The notes: generated by a model not told the origin, from the letters alone. 64,000 nucleotides of DNA from Bacteroidota bacterium (GCA_006226545.1 SBGR01000010.1:1-64000); one strand, 5' to 3'. Shown: positions 36,080-46,109, numbered from the stretch's first letter. Translations and numbers: made by a program.

Positions 36080-37046
36080 AGTAGGCATTGCCGGTGCTGC
36101 CGGATATACAGGCGGAGAATTGATACGCATCTTACTTCGTCACCCTCAGGTAGAAATTGCATTTGCACACAGCAATAGCTCAGCCGGGAAAAAATGGTAT
36201 GAGGTGCACCACGATTTACTTGGAATAACAGACCGCGGATTTACTGCCGGTTTTTCGCAAGACATCGACGTGCTTTTTCTCTGTGTTGGCCACGGCGCCG
36301 CACGTAAGTTTATGGAAGAGACGCCGCTCAACTCTCACATTAAAGTGATTGATTTGAGCACCGACTTCCGTCACCAGGCTTCCAATAACTTCGACGACCG
36401 TAACTTTGTCTATGGCCTTCCTGAGCTGAACCGCGACGCCATCGCTAAGGCTTCCAATATCGCTAATCCGGGCTGCTTTGCTTCAGCCATCCAATTGGCT
36501 TTATTGCCTTTGGCTGCGGCAGGTAAATTAACGAGCGAAGTACATATTCAAGCCACCACAGGTTCTACCGGTGCCGGACAAAAACCTACAGCTAGCTCGC
36601 ATTTCTCTTGGCGCAACAATAACCTCTCGGTATACAAAGCGCTCGATCACCAACACATGCAAGAGATTACAGAAAGCCTAGCGTCGCAACAATCGGCTTT
36701 GCCGGCCATCCATTTTATTCCGCAAAGAGGCAATTTCACCCGCGGCATCATGTCGGTGGCTCAAGTGCAATCTGATTTGTCACAACAAGAAGCGGAAGCT
36801 TTGTTTAGCGAATACTATGCAAACCATCCATTTACCCATGTTGCGCCGTTCGACCTGGATTTGAAGCAGGTGGTAAATACCAATTTCTGCTATATCCAAG
36901 TGGTGAAACAAGGCAATCAGTTGCTCATCATTTCCATCCTCGATAACCTTTTGAAAGGGGCCTCAGGCCAAGCGGTTCAAAACATGAATCTGATGTTTGG
37001 CTTGGAAGAAAATACCGGACTCCAACTTAAAGCTTCTGCCTTCTAA
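36066..37046 (+). CDS. argC: N-acyl-gamma-glutamyl-phosphate reductase
   Basis: An NADPH enzyme that reduces the acyl-glutamyl phosphate made by ArgB. GIAGAAGYTGGELIRIL is the N-terminal nucleotide-binding motif. The catalytic Cys is in ANPGCFASAIQLALLPL (about residue 136). A conserved His block is RGIMSVAQV. The 326-residue length is normal. Its stop overlaps the argD start (TAATG). Confidence 0.95.
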   Translation: MNTIKVGIAGAAGYTGGELIRILLRHPQVEIAFAHSNSSAGKKWYEVHHDLLGITDRGFTAGFSQDIDVLFLCVGHGAARKFMEETPLNSHIKVIDLSTDFRHQASNNFDDRNFVYGLPELNRDAIAKASNIANPGCFASAIQLALLPLAAAGKLTSEVHIQATTGSTGAGQKPTASSHFSWRNNNLSVYKALDHQHMQEITESLASQQSALPAIHFIPQRGNFTRGIMSVAQVQSDLSQQEAEALFSEYYANHPFTHVAPFDLDLKQVVNTNFCYIQVVKQGNQLLIISILDNLLKGASGQAVQNMNLMFGLEENTGLQLKASAF

Positions 37047-38185
37047 TGAAATTATTCGACGTTTATCCGCTTTACGATATCACGCCTGTGAAGGCTTCGG
37101 GCTCTCGCTTATGGGACGCTCAGGGTAAAGAATACCTCGACTTATACGGAGGTCATGCGGTAATCTCTATTGGTCATTCTCATCCGCATTACGTGCAACG
37201 CATCACCGAGCAATTGAACCAAATTGGCTTTTACAGCAATGCGGTGAAAATGCCTTTGCAGGAAGAGCTAGCGTATAAATTGGGTGAGCTTTCAGGCTAT
37301 ACCGATTATGCTTTATTTCTTTCCAACTCAGGCGCTGAGGCCAATGAGAATGCCTTGAAGGTGGCTTCATTTTACAACGGAAGAAAGAAGGTATTGGTGC
37401 TAAAAAACTCCTTCCACGGAAGAACATCACTTGCGGTGGCAGCTACCGATAATCCCAAAATTGTGGCCCCGGTAAACGAAGCTGAATTCATTCAGTTTAT
37501 CCCCATCAACGATGAGCAAGCCTTAAGCGAAGCGATGGATGAAACAGTTTGCGCCGTGATGCTCGAGGGCATTCAAGGTGTAGGTGGTATTCATGTGCCC
37601 AGTGTTTCTTATTTGCAAAAGGTGCGCTCTTTATGTGATCAGTTTGGCTCAGTCATGATTCTAGACGAGGTGCAATCGGGTTACGGTAGAAGCGGTTATT
37701 TCTTCGCTCACCAATACGCCGAGGTAAAACCGGATATCATCACCGTAGCCAAAGGCATGGGTAATGGTTTTCCGGTAGCCGGCACTTTACTATCGCCTAA
37801 GTTTGAAGCGAAACACGGTATGCTAGGCACCACTTTCGGAGGTAACTACCTCGCATCCGCTGCGGCCATCGCCGTATTGGAAGTGATCAAAGAGGAAAAC
37901 CTCATTCAACATTCGGCTGAACTTGGGGCCTATACCATTGAACAACTCAAGGGAATCTCCGGTATCACGGAAGTTCGCGGCATGGGTTTGATGATTGGCA
38001 TCAGTTTGCCGTATTCTTCTGCAGCCGTTCGCAAGAACTTGTTGATGGAACACGGCATCTTTACCGGATCGGCTTCCGACCCAAATACCTTACGACTCTT
38101 ACCGGCGCTCAATGTGAGCAAAGCCGATATCGATACTTTCTTAGACGCATTAAAGAGTGAAGTGATGAAAGGGCAGGCTTCGTGA
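37046..38185 (+). CDS. argD: Acylornithine aminotransferase
   Basis: A class III PLP aminotransferase of 379 residues that converts the acyl-glutamate semialdehyde to acyl-ornithine. The N-terminal GGHAVISIGHSHPHYV and NSGAEANENALKVASFY blocks bind PLP. DEVQSGYGRSGYFFAHQ precedes the Schiff-base Lys in VAKGMGNGFPVAGTL. It is distinct from the ornithine aminotransferase at 56310. The stop overlaps the GTG start of the next gene. Confidence 0.94.
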   Translation: MKLFDVYPLYDITPVKASGSRLWDAQGKEYLDLYGGHAVISIGHSHPHYVQRITEQLNQIGFYSNAVKMPLQEELAYKLGELSGYTDYALFLSNSGAEANENALKVASFYNGRKKVLVLKNSFHGRTSLAVAATDNPKIVAPVNEAEFIQFIPINDEQALSEAMDETVCAVMLEGIQGVGGIHVPSVSYLQKVRSLCDQFGSVMILDEVQSGYGRSGYFFAHQYAEVKPDIITVAKGMGNGFPVAGTLLSPKFEAKHGMLGTTFGGNYLASAAAIAVLEVIKEENLIQHSAELGAYTIEQLKGISGITEVRGMGLMIGISLPYSSAAVRKNLLMEHGIFTGSASDPNTLRLLPALNVSKADIDTFLDALKSEVMKGQAS

Positions 38186-39159
38186 AAAATTTCATGGGAA
38201 CAGCAGATGTGAGCGATGTGCAGCAACTGCTGGATGAAGCCTTGAATCTTAAGGCCGATCCGCAATCTGCAGCTGATATTGGAGCCGGCCTGAAGTTGGG
38301 ATTGGTGTTTTTAAACCCAAGCCTGCGCACCCGACTCAGCACCGAAATGGCGGCTAAAAACCTCGGCATGGACGTGCAGGTTTTGAACATGAGCTCGGAT
38401 GCGTGGGCCATGGAGTTTGAAGAAGGAGCCATCATGAATGCCGACAAAGCCGAACACATCAAAGAGGCAGCCGGCGTAATCGGACGTTATTTTGATATCA
38501 TCGGATTGCGGAGTTTTCCGGGTTTGAAAGACCGCGATGCAGACGATGAAGAACGCATCTTTAAAGCGTTTGAAAAGTATACGGCAAAGCCGATGCTCAG
38601 CCTGGAAAGTGCAACTCGTCACCCGCTGCAAAGCCTCGCCGACTTGATCACCATCGCTGAACACAGCAAAAAGAAAAGACCGAAAATCGCCTTGACCTGG
38701 GCGCCTCACGTAAAGGCATTGCCTCAAGCTGTTCCTCATTCCTTTGCCGAGTGGATGTTGGCAGCCTGTCATGAACTGCATATTGTCCATCCTCCAGGAC
38801 TGGAACTTGACCCATCCTTTACCGATGGGGCCATCATCACACACAACCAAGAAGAGGCATTGGAAGATGCCGACTTCATCTACGTGAAGAACTGGTCGAT
38901 GCGCGAACCTTACGGCAAAGCATATGAAGGGGGTGCAGATTGGCTCTTGACCGAAGACAAGCTGAAACAGGCGCCTGAGGCAAAGATTATGCATTGCTTG
39001 CCGGTACGTCGGAATGTGGAATTGAGCGATGAACTGCTCGACTCACCTCGTTCGCTCGTATTGGACCAGGCAGAGAATAGACTTTGGTCGGCAACGGCCG
39101 TATTACGCAGAATGATAATTGAACTCCATGAAAAACAAGGAAGAACTGTGGGTGCTTAA
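38182..39159 (+). CDS. argF': N-acylornithine carbamoyltransferase (ArgF' type)
   Basis: Transfers carbamoyl phosphate to an N-acylated ornithine. The 325-residue protein has the phosphate-binding NPSLRTRLS (about 45-53) and the adjacent-subunit loop NMSSDAWAMEFEEGAIMNADKAEHIKEAAG. SATRHPLQSLADL and MHCLPVRRNVE are as in acetyl/succinyl-ornithine transcarbamylases, not ordinary OTCase. The residue that tells acetyl (Glu, Xanthomonas) from succinyl (Pro90, Bacteroides fragilis) enzymes is Ala90 here. GTG is the start codon, in GTGA overlap with argD. Confidence 0.9.
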   Translation: MKNFMGTADVSDVQQLLDEALNLKADPQSAADIGAGLKLGLVFLNPSLRTRLSTEMAAKNLGMDVQVLNMSSDAWAMEFEEGAIMNADKAEHIKEAAGVIGRYFDIIGLRSFPGLKDRDADDEERIFKAFEKYTAKPMLSLESATRHPLQSLADLITIAEHSKKKRPKIALTWAPHVKALPQAVPHSFAEWMLAACHELHIVHPPGLELDPSFTDGAIITHNQEEALEDADFIYVKNWSMREPYGKAYEGGADWLLTEDKLKQAPEAKIMHCLPVRRNVELSDELLDSPRSLVLDQAENRLWSATAVLRRMIIELHEKQGRTVGA

Positions 39160-39931
39160 AGTTGGCGGGAAAGTCTTGGAAGATGAAATGGCTTTGGCCA
39201 CCTTTCTGGATCAACTCGCTACTTCAGGCAAACGTTTTATCTTGGTTCACGGCGGAGGCAAACATGCCAGCGCCTTGGCTGAAAAGCTTGGCATTCCGCA
39301 ACAGATGGTAGATGGCAGACGCATCACTGATGAGGCCACGCTGGAGCTTGCTTTGATGAGCTATGCCGGTCTCCTCAATAAAAAGGTAGTGGCCCAATTG
39401 CAAGGTCGCGGTATCAATGCCGTTGGCTTAAGCGGTGCCGACGGAAATACGGTTCCGGCCATGAAACGCCCGGTTGGCGATATAGACTACGGCTGGGTGG
39501 GAGATCCAATCCCGGGTGAAGTCAACAAACTTTTTCTTTTAACGCTACTTCACGGAAATTTGAGTCCGGTATTCTGCGCCTTGACCCACGATAAAATGGG
39601 CCATATGCTCAATACCAATGCCGATACCATGGCGCAAACCCTGGCCATCGCGATGAGTCACCATTACCGCGTTAAACTTCTCTACCTTTTCGAAAAGAAA
39701 GGCGTACTGCGCGATCTAGACCGCGAAGACAGTTTAATTCCGTTAATCAGACGTACAGATATTCAAGCGCTGAGCGATACGGGAGTCATATCAGAAGGCA
39801 TGTTGCCCAAGTTGCAGAATGCCGCCAAAGCCGTTGAAGCCGGCGTAGAGGCTGTACTCATTGGTGCAGCCAGTCAGTTGCCTCATATTTTAAGCGACGA
39901 AGCAGAATCAGCTACCCATGTCATCGATTGA
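39128..39931 (+). CDS. argB: N-acylglutamate kinase
   Basis: Phosphorylates N-acyl-glutamate. An amino-acid-kinase fold is visible: KVGGKVLEDEMAL at the N-terminus, FILVHGGGKHASALAEKLG, and ALTHDKMGHMLNTNADTMAQTLA in the central part. The C-terminus ISEGMLPKLQNAAKAVEAGVEAVLIG is typical. I choose ATG 39128 (MKNKEELW) over the TTG at 39119. It still overlaps the carbamoyltransferase by 32 nt. About 267 residues, near the family norm. Confidence 0.93.
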   Translation: MKNKEELWVLKVGGKVLEDEMALATFLDQLATSGKRFILVHGGGKHASALAEKLGIPQQMVDGRRITDEATLELALMSYAGLLNKKVVAQLQGRGINAVGLSGADGNTVPAMKRPVGDIDYGWVGDPIPGEVNKLFLLTLLHGNLSPVFCALTHDKMGHMLNTNADTMAQTLAIAMSHHYRVKLLYLFEKKGVLRDLDREDSLIPLIRRTDIQALSDTGVISEGMLPKLQNAAKAVEAGVEAVLIGAASQLPHILSDEAESATHVID

Positions 39932-40979
39932 AACCTATACCGAAGAATCGCTTGAGCTCTTAGCGCAACTCTTGAAAATTCCGGCTTTGTCAGGTCAAGA
40001 AGCAGCCAAAGCAGATGCGCTGGAAGCCTGGCTCCAAGAACGACAGTACGAGGTTCAGCGATTTGGGAATAACCTGGTAATGAGTCATAATCCGAATGTG
40101 GAGCTTAAGGTATTACTGCATTCGCATATTGATACGGTGAAGCCTGCATCCAGCTGGACTCAAGATCCTTATGCTGCCAGTTGGGAGAACGGAAAACTGA
40201 CTGCCCTAGGTAGCAACGATGCCGGTGCTTCAGTAATCAGTATGTTGGCTGCCTTTCGTTATTTAAAATCAATCAATTGGCCTTATGGCTTGTATTGGGT
40301 GGCCGGAGCAGAAGAAGAAAACTCCGGTTCGGGAGGTTTATCGGCTTTGCTGCCCCATTTGCCTGAATTCAGCCTAGCCATCGCCGGTGAGCCTACTTCG
40401 CTCAAAGCGGCTGTGGCAGAAAAAGGTTTGATGGTGATAGACGGCGAAGTGAAAGGCGTGGCCGGACATGCTGCTAGAGAAGAAGGGGTGAACGCCATTT
40501 ACGAGGCTTTAGCAGATATTGAATTTTTCCGCGACTATCGTTTTGAGAAGGATTCGGAGTTTTTAGGTCCGGTAAAAATGAACCTAACCGTTGCTCAAGC
40601 AGGCGAAAAACACAATAGCATTCCGGATAGTTTTCGCTATACCGTAGACGTGCGCCTAAACGAAATGTATACCCACGAAGAAGTGCTTGAAATCGTGCAA
40701 TCGCATTGTAAGGGACAACTCAGCATGCGAAGCAATCGCTTAAAACCAAGTGCTACTCCGGTAAATCATCCGGTGCGAACAGCGCTGAGAAATATGGCGA
40801 TCGAGCAATACGGTTCACCAACCTTATCAGACCAGGCTTTGATGCCCTGGCCATCGCTCAAAATGGGTCCCGGCGATTCTGCCCGCTCCCATACAGCCGA
40901 TGAATTTATTCTGGACAGTGAGATAAAAGAGGCTGTGCAGACCTATATCCAACTTTTACAAAACACCTATTCGAAATGA
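39918..40979 (+). CDS. argE: Acylornithine/acylcitrulline deacylase (M20 family)
   Basis: A 353-residue M20 metallopeptidase with zinc-binding blocks LHSHIDTVKP, LGSNDAGASVISML and GAEEENSGSGGLSALL. Its dimerisation domain is in the middle (KGVAGHAAREEGVNAI). Since the operon uses an acylornithine carbamoyltransferase, the natural substrate should be N-acyl-citrulline rather than N-acetyl-ornithine. It overlaps argB by 14 nt and argH by 4 nt. Confidence 0.9.
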   Translation: MSSIETYTEESLELLAQLLKIPALSGQEAAKADALEAWLQERQYEVQRFGNNLVMSHNPNVELKVLLHSHIDTVKPASSWTQDPYAASWENGKLTALGSNDAGASVISMLAAFRYLKSINWPYGLYWVAGAEEENSGSGGLSALLPHLPEFSLAIAGEPTSLKAAVAEKGLMVIDGEVKGVAGHAAREEGVNAIYEALADIEFFRDYRFEKDSEFLGPVKMNLTVAQAGEKHNSIPDSFRYTVDVRLNEMYTHEEVLEIVQSHCKGQLSMRSNRLKPSATPVNHPVRTALRNMAIEQYGSPTLSDQALMPWPSLKMGPGDSARSHTADEFILDSEIKEAVQTYIQLLQNTYSK

Positions 40980-42286
40980 AACTCTGGTCGAAAGGAAATA
41001 CCGCACCGCAAGAGGTGCAGCATCGTATAGAAGAATTTACCGCAGGCGAAGACCGACACTGGGATGCTTTTCTGGCTGTGGTAGACGTGCAAGGCAGCAT
41101 CGCTCATGTGAACATGTTGGCCAAACAAGGTTTATTGAGCGAAGCAGATCACGCTATCCTCATTCCGGCTCTACAAGGTTTACTGGAGCTGGCTAAACAA
41201 GGCAAACTTCACTTGGAAGAAGGGGTGGAAGACATTCACTCGCAAGTGGAACTCATGCTGACCCGAGAACTAGGCGAGGTAGGGAAAAAGATTCACGCGG
41301 CCCGCTCCCGCAATGATCAAGTTTTAGTCGACTTGAAGCTTTACCTACGTGAAGAATTGCTTTCGCTTGAAACAGAGGTACAAGATTTCGCTAAGCAAAT
41401 GTTGGCTTTGAGTGAAAAACACAAAGACGTGCTTTTGCCCGGCTATACGCATTACCAAGTAGCGATGCCTTCTTCTTTCGGGTTGTGGTTTGCCTCTTGG
41501 GCCGAATGTTTGGCTGAAGACCTGTGGCAAGTACATGCAGCAGTTAAGCTGGTGAACAAAAATCCGCTTGGCTCGGCTGCCGGCTTTGGCTCCTCTTTTC
41601 CTATCGATAGAGAACAGACCACCCAAGAACTTGGCTTCAGCAACCTGCATTGGAATGTTTTGAATGCGCAGATGAGCAGGGGAAGAACAGAAAAATCGGT
41701 GGCTACAGCTTTGGCTGCGCTCGGATTTACCTTGGGTAGAATGAGCCAAGACATCGTTTTATACCTATCGCAAAACTTTGGTTTCCTGCGATTCCCTTCG
41801 GCTTATACCACGGGCTCTAGCATTATGCCGCACAAGAAGAATCCGGATGTATTTGAGCTGATGCGCGCGCGTTGCAACAGATTGCAGTCCTTGCCCAATG
41901 AGTTAGCGTTGATTCAAGCTAACCTCTCCACCGGTTACCACCGCGATTTGCAAATCATGAAAGAGCACCTTTTTCCGGCATTGCAGGAGTTGAAATCGTG
42001 CTTTAACATGGCAGGCTGGATGCTTGAAGTGGTGGAAGTGAGTGAATCTATTCTGAGCGATGAGAAATACCGCTACCTCTTTACGGTGGAGGCTGTTAAT
42101 CAGAAAGTATTGGAAGGCATGGCCTTTAGGGATGCTTACGTGTCTGTTGGACAAACCGTTGAAGCAGGGAAGTTTGAGTGGAATGCATCGCTAAAACATT
42201 CGCACCAAGGCAGTTTGGGAAACCTCTGCAATGGGGAGATTGAAAGGCAATTGAATGAGGTGAGCGAGGCCATTGCAAAAGCCTAA
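40976..42286 (+). CDS. argH: Argininosuccinate lyase
   Basis: Splits argininosuccinate into arginine and fumarate. The 436-residue protein has the superfamily signature GSSIMPHKKNPDVFEL (near residue 282). It also has the catalytic-His region LLPGYTHYQVAMPSSFG, and HSQVELMLTRELG and ARSRNDQVLVDLKLYLR near residues 82-120. It is the last gene of the operon. I see no clear terminator in the 75 nt that follow. Confidence 0.95.
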   Translation: MKLWSKGNTAPQEVQHRIEEFTAGEDRHWDAFLAVVDVQGSIAHVNMLAKQGLLSEADHAILIPALQGLLELAKQGKLHLEEGVEDIHSQVELMLTRELGEVGKKIHAARSRNDQVLVDLKLYLREELLSLETEVQDFAKQMLALSEKHKDVLLPGYTHYQVAMPSSFGLWFASWAECLAEDLWQVHAAVKLVNKNPLGSAAGFGSSFPIDREQTTQELGFSNLHWNVLNAQMSRGRTEKSVATALAALGFTLGRMSQDIVLYLSQNFGFLRFPSAYTTGSSIMPHKKNPDVFELMRARCNRLQSLPNELALIQANLSTGYHRDLQIMKEHLFPALQELKSCFNMAGWMLEVVEVSESILSDEKYRYLFTVEAVNQKVLEGMAFRDAYVSVGQTVEAGKFEWNASLKHSHQGSLGNLCNGEIERQLNEVSEAIAKA

Positions 42287-42361
42287 GCAATTGTCATTTC
42301 GCGGTCATATTTGATTATAGGAAGTTGTAAGTTTTACAGATTCTCTATTTTAGCTCCGTCT

Positions 42362-44770
42362 ATGAAGAGAAGCTTACTGATGTTCTGCATTTTGTTCTCC
42401 CTGTTGGGAGTGAATGCGCAGCCCATTACCCAAACCATTCGTGGTAAAGTAGTAGATAAAGAATCGAAGTACCCGCTTACCGGGGTAACCATCAAATTAT
42501 TGACTGATACCAGCGGTACACGTGGATGTGCTAGCGATGTAGATGGCAATTTTGTGCTGGAGAATGTGCCGGTGGGTAGGCATAGTTTACAGTTCTCGTA
42601 CATGGGCTATTCCACCCGGGTGCTAGACAATATCACCGTAAGCTCAGCCAAGCAGGTGGTATTGAATGTAGACCTTGAAGAAAGCATTACCCTAGCCGAA
42701 GAGGTTATCATCAGCAATAAGAAAAATTCTTCCGATCCGCAGAATGAGATGGCGATTATCTCGGCGCGTTCCTTTACGGTGGAAGAAACCGATCGTTTTG
42801 CGGGCAGCAGGGGAGACCCCAGCCGGATGGCCTCCAACTATGCTGGCGTACAAGGCGCAAACGACTCAAGAAATGACATTGTGATTCGAGGCAACTCACC
42901 TGCCGGTGTTTTGTGGCGTGTAGAAGGCATCGATATCCCTAACCCAAATCACTTTGCTATTCCGGGTACTACCGGTGGACCGGTTAACATCATCAACAAT
43001 AAGATGTTGGCCAACTCCGATTTTTACACGGGCGCTTTCCCGGCCGAATTCGGTAATGCTACAGCCGGTGTCTTCGACTTGAAGTTCAGACCGGGCAATA
43101 ACCAGAAATACGAAAACAGCTTTCAATTTGGCTTCTTAGGCACCGAACTGTTTTCAGAAGGACCTATCAATAAAAAGAAAGGCTCCAGCTACTTGGTTGG
43201 CTACCGCTATTCCAGCTTAGCACTATTCGATGCCTTGAAGTTTGATATCGGTACCAATGCAGTTCCGAAATACCAAGACGGCGGATTTAAACTCAATTTC
43301 CCTTTGAAAAACAATGCCAGCATATCTGTTTGGGGCATTGGAGGCTATAGCAGCATCGATATTTTGATTTCAGAATTGTTGCCGGAAGAACGAAATATCT
43401 ACGGAGAAAACGACCGCGACCAATATTTTACATCGTATATGGGTGTGCTTGGTGCTACCTACAATAAAAGCTTCAATAGCAATACCTTTTTGAAAGTTAC
43501 AGTGGCTGCCATGAACCAATCGGTTGTAGTGCACCACGAATACCTGTTCTATTCACAGAACCGGGATACCTTGTACAAGAAAGATCCTTTGCTTCAGTAT
43601 ACCTTTAGCAATACAACCTACAATACACACGCGTCAGTTAATCATAAGCTCTCGAAGAAACTTACCTTGAAGGCCGGTGTCTTGTTTGATATTCAGAAAT
43701 TCAATTACCACGATTCGGCACGGGCTGTTGTGCAAGACAACCAAGGAAATTACAACCTAGACCCTTGGTCGGTGCGCTGGAATGCCGATGAATATGCCCT
43801 ATTGCTTCGTCCTTATGCCCAAGTGAATTGGAAACCAACAGCACGCTTCACTGCGAACTTCGGTTTGCACAGTCAGTATTCATCGCTCAATAATGCTGTT
43901 TCTGCTATTGAACCAAGAGCCAGCATGCGCTACGCAATCAACAGCAAAACCAATATGAGCGCAGGACTTGGTTTGCATAGCCAAATGCAGTCGCCTTATT
44001 TGTATTTCTACCAATTTGACACAGTAAACGGAACAAGCAACAGAGACATGGGCTTTACCAAAAGCTTTCACAGTGTTATTGGATTGGAACGTAGCCTAGG
44101 CAAAAGTACCCGCGTGAAGAGTGAATTGTATTTCCAATACCTCTTCGACGTTCCGGTTAAAACGATTCCAAGCTCATTCTCTTTACTCAATACCGGAAGC
44201 GGCTTTTCTCGCTTCTTCCCGGAACAATTGGTCAACCAAGGCAAAGGCCGCAATTACGGATTGGAACTCAGCGTGGAGCATTTCTTCTCTAAGCGTTTTT
44301 TCTTCTTGGTAACCGGATCACTCTTCGATGCTAAATACCAAGGCAGCGATAATGTTTGGCGCAATACCGATTTCAATGGAGGTTATGCATTGAGTGCCAT
44401 CTTAACCAAAGAATGGAAAGTGGGCAAAAGCGGAGCATTTCAAGCAGGAACAAACGTGACCCATGTAGGCGGACGCTATTATTCTCCGGCTGATACGGCC
44501 TTGAGTAACGCACGCAGTGAATTGATTGAAGTGGATTCGCTAAAAAACACCTTACAGACGCCGGCTTATTTCCGCATGGATTTGCGCCTTTCGTACAAAT
44601 GGAATAGGCCGAAGGTGAGTCACGAGTTTGCCTTAGACATTGTGAATGTGCTGAATACGAAGAATGTTTTGGCCTTGACCTATGCGCCTGATCCGAGCAG
44701 CACCACCAACGTTCGTTTCGAATACCAACTTTCTTTACTGCCGCTCTTCTATTACAGGCTGGATTTCTAA
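42362..44770 (+). CDS. TonB-dependent receptor
   Basis: An outer-membrane beta-barrel receptor of about 802 residues. A signal peptide (MKRSLLMFCILFSLLGVNA) comes first. A carboxypeptidase-regulatory-like domain follows (RGKVVDKESKYPLTGVTIKL ... LQFSYMGYSTRVL), then the plug (IVIRGNSPAGVLWRVEGIDIPNPNHF) and the barrel, ending in LSLLPLFYYRLDF with a terminal Phe. The track start 17 codons upstream lacks a signal and is rejected. No SusD partner lies nearby, so the substrate is unknown. Confidence 0.9.
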   Translation: MKRSLLMFCILFSLLGVNAQPITQTIRGKVVDKESKYPLTGVTIKLLTDTSGTRGCASDVDGNFVLENVPVGRHSLQFSYMGYSTRVLDNITVSSAKQVVLNVDLEESITLAEEVIISNKKNSSDPQNEMAIISARSFTVEETDRFAGSRGDPSRMASNYAGVQGANDSRNDIVIRGNSPAGVLWRVEGIDIPNPNHFAIPGTTGGPVNIINNKMLANSDFYTGAFPAEFGNATAGVFDLKFRPGNNQKYENSFQFGFLGTELFSEGPINKKKGSSYLVGYRYSSLALFDALKFDIGTNAVPKYQDGGFKLNFPLKNNASISVWGIGGYSSIDILISELLPEERNIYGENDRDQYFTSYMGVLGATYNKSFNSNTFLKVTVAAMNQSVVVHHEYLFYSQNRDTLYKKDPLLQYTFSNTTYNTHASVNHKLSKKLTLKAGVLFDIQKFNYHDSARAVVQDNQGNYNLDPWSVRWNADEYALLLRPYAQVNWKPTARFTANFGLHSQYSSLNNAVSAIEPRASMRYAINSKTNMSAGLGLHSQMQSPYLYFYQFDTVNGTSNRDMGFTKSFHSVIGLERSLGKSTRVKSELYFQYLFDVPVKTIPSSFSLLNTGSGFSRFFPEQLVNQGKGRNYGLELSVEHFFSKRFFFLVTGSLFDAKYQGSDNVWRNTDFNGGYALSAILTKEWKVGKSGAFQAGTNVTHVGGRYYSPADTALSNARSELIEVDSLKNTLQTPAYFRMDLRLSYKWNRPKVSHEFALDIVNVLNTKNVLALTYAPDPSSTTNVRFEYQLSLLPLFYYRLDF

Positions 44771-44795
44771 GTGGGATTAGCGAATTTGCAACCCG

Positions 44796-46109
44796 ATGGC
44801 ATTTAGCGAGGCAGACATGGAATGGAACTCAGGCTTTAAACACGCCTGGGATGTGATGACACAAACACGCGAATGCGTGCTGATCACGGGAAAAGCAGGG
44901 ACCGGTAAATCGACCTTGCTGCGTCACTTTGTGAAAGAATCAGGGAAAACCTGCGTGGTTGTTGCGCCTACAGGAATTGCCGCTATTAACGCCGGCGGAC
45001 AAACCGTTCATTCCTTTTTTGGATTGCCTATCAGGCCCATCATGCCGGGCGATTCTGAAATAAAGAAATACGGAAAATACCATCCCAAGTACAAGATCAT
45101 GGCGAACATGGACGTGCTGGTGGTGGATGAGGTTTCCATGCTCAGAGCCGATATCATCGATGCGATGGATCACTCGCTTCGCATCAACTTAGGCATCAAT
45201 AAACCTTTTGGAGGCAAACAGGTGGTTTTCTTTGGCGACTTATTCCAGCTGGAACCGGTGATGCAAAATAATCCGGTGGAGCGCCATCTTTTTACCGAAG
45301 TGTACAGAAGTCATTATTTCTTTGATGCCCAGGTCTTTGACGAATTGCATTTGCCCAATATTGAGCTGACTAGCGTATACCGTCAGAAAGACGAGAGCTT
45401 TATCAGTCTCTTGGATAGCATTAGAACGGCTACCTTGGAAGAAGACGGCATGCGTGAACTGAACGCGCGTTATATGCCGGATTACGAAGCTTCGCCCGAA
45501 GAGTTGACCATCACCCTTTGCACCAAAAACTATATGGCAGAAGGCATCAACGACTTCATGTTAAGTAGGTTGGAGTCTAGGTCGCAATCGTATAAGGGAG
45601 AGATAGAAGGCGAGTTCAACGAGCGAAACCTGCCAACGGCTTTTAGCCTGACCTTGAAAGTAGGGGCGCAAGTGGTCTTCCTAAAAAACCACGTTAGTGG
45701 CAAATACGTCAACGGCACCTTAGGCAAGGTAACGCGCTTGGATCCGATGCAGATTGAGGTGGAGCTGGAAGACGGTGAAACGGTGATGCTGGAAAAGGAA
45801 GTTTGGGAGAATAAGGTTTATAAATTCGATAACCTGAACAAACGTATTCAAAGCGATGTAATTGGCCGCTTTACCCAGTACCCTGTAAAACTCGCTTGGG
45901 CGATTACCATTCACAAAAGCCAAGGTTTAACTTTCGATAGAACCATTGTAGACATGGGCAGTGGCGCCTTCGCGCACGGACAAATGTATGTGGCTTTAAG
46001 CCGCTGTCGTTCGCTAGAGGGACTTTACTTGAAACAGCAAATTCGCTATCAAGACATCATCGTAGACGAACGCGTGGTGAACTTCGCTCGAAGAAACTTG
46101 CTGGTTTAA
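44796..46109 (+). CDS. Pif1/RecD-like helicase
   Basis: A 437-residue superfamily 1B helicase. Walker A is LITGKAGTGKSTLLRHFV near residue 30, and VVVAPTGIAAINAGGQTVHSFF follows. Walker B is VLVVDEVSMLRADIID. The sensor block FFGDLFQLEPV and the C-terminal UvrD-like AWAITIHKSQGLTFDRTIVD ... YVALSRCRSLEGLYL complete it. This is the short Pif1-like form, without an added C-terminal domain. Its stop codon overlaps that of convergent yraN (TTAA). Confidence 0.9.
   Translation: MAFSEADMEWNSGFKHAWDVMTQTRECVLITGKAGTGKSTLLRHFVKESGKTCVVVAPTGIAAINAGGQTVHSFFGLPIRPIMPGDSEIKKYGKYHPKYKIMANMDVLVVDEVSMLRADIIDAMDHSLRINLGINKPFGGKQVVFFGDLFQLEPVMQNNPVERHLFTEVYRSHYFFDAQVFDELHLPNIELTSVYRQKDESFISLLDSIRTATLEEDGMRELNARYMPDYEASPEELTITLCTKNYMAEGINDFMLSRLESRSQSYKGEIEGEFNERNLPTAFSLTLKVGAQVVFLKNHVSGKYVNGTLGKVTRLDPMQIEVELEDGETVMLEKEVWENKVYKFDNLNKRIQSDVIGRFTQYPVKLAWAITIHKSQGLTFDRTIVDMGSGAFAHGQMYVALSRCRSLEGLYLKQQIRYQDIIVDERVVNFARRNLLV

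Noticed and set aside
38311-38994. 227-residue minus-strand ORF inside the carbamoyltransferase gene
   Set aside because: Shadow frame of argF', with Cys/Phe-rich composition and no family features.
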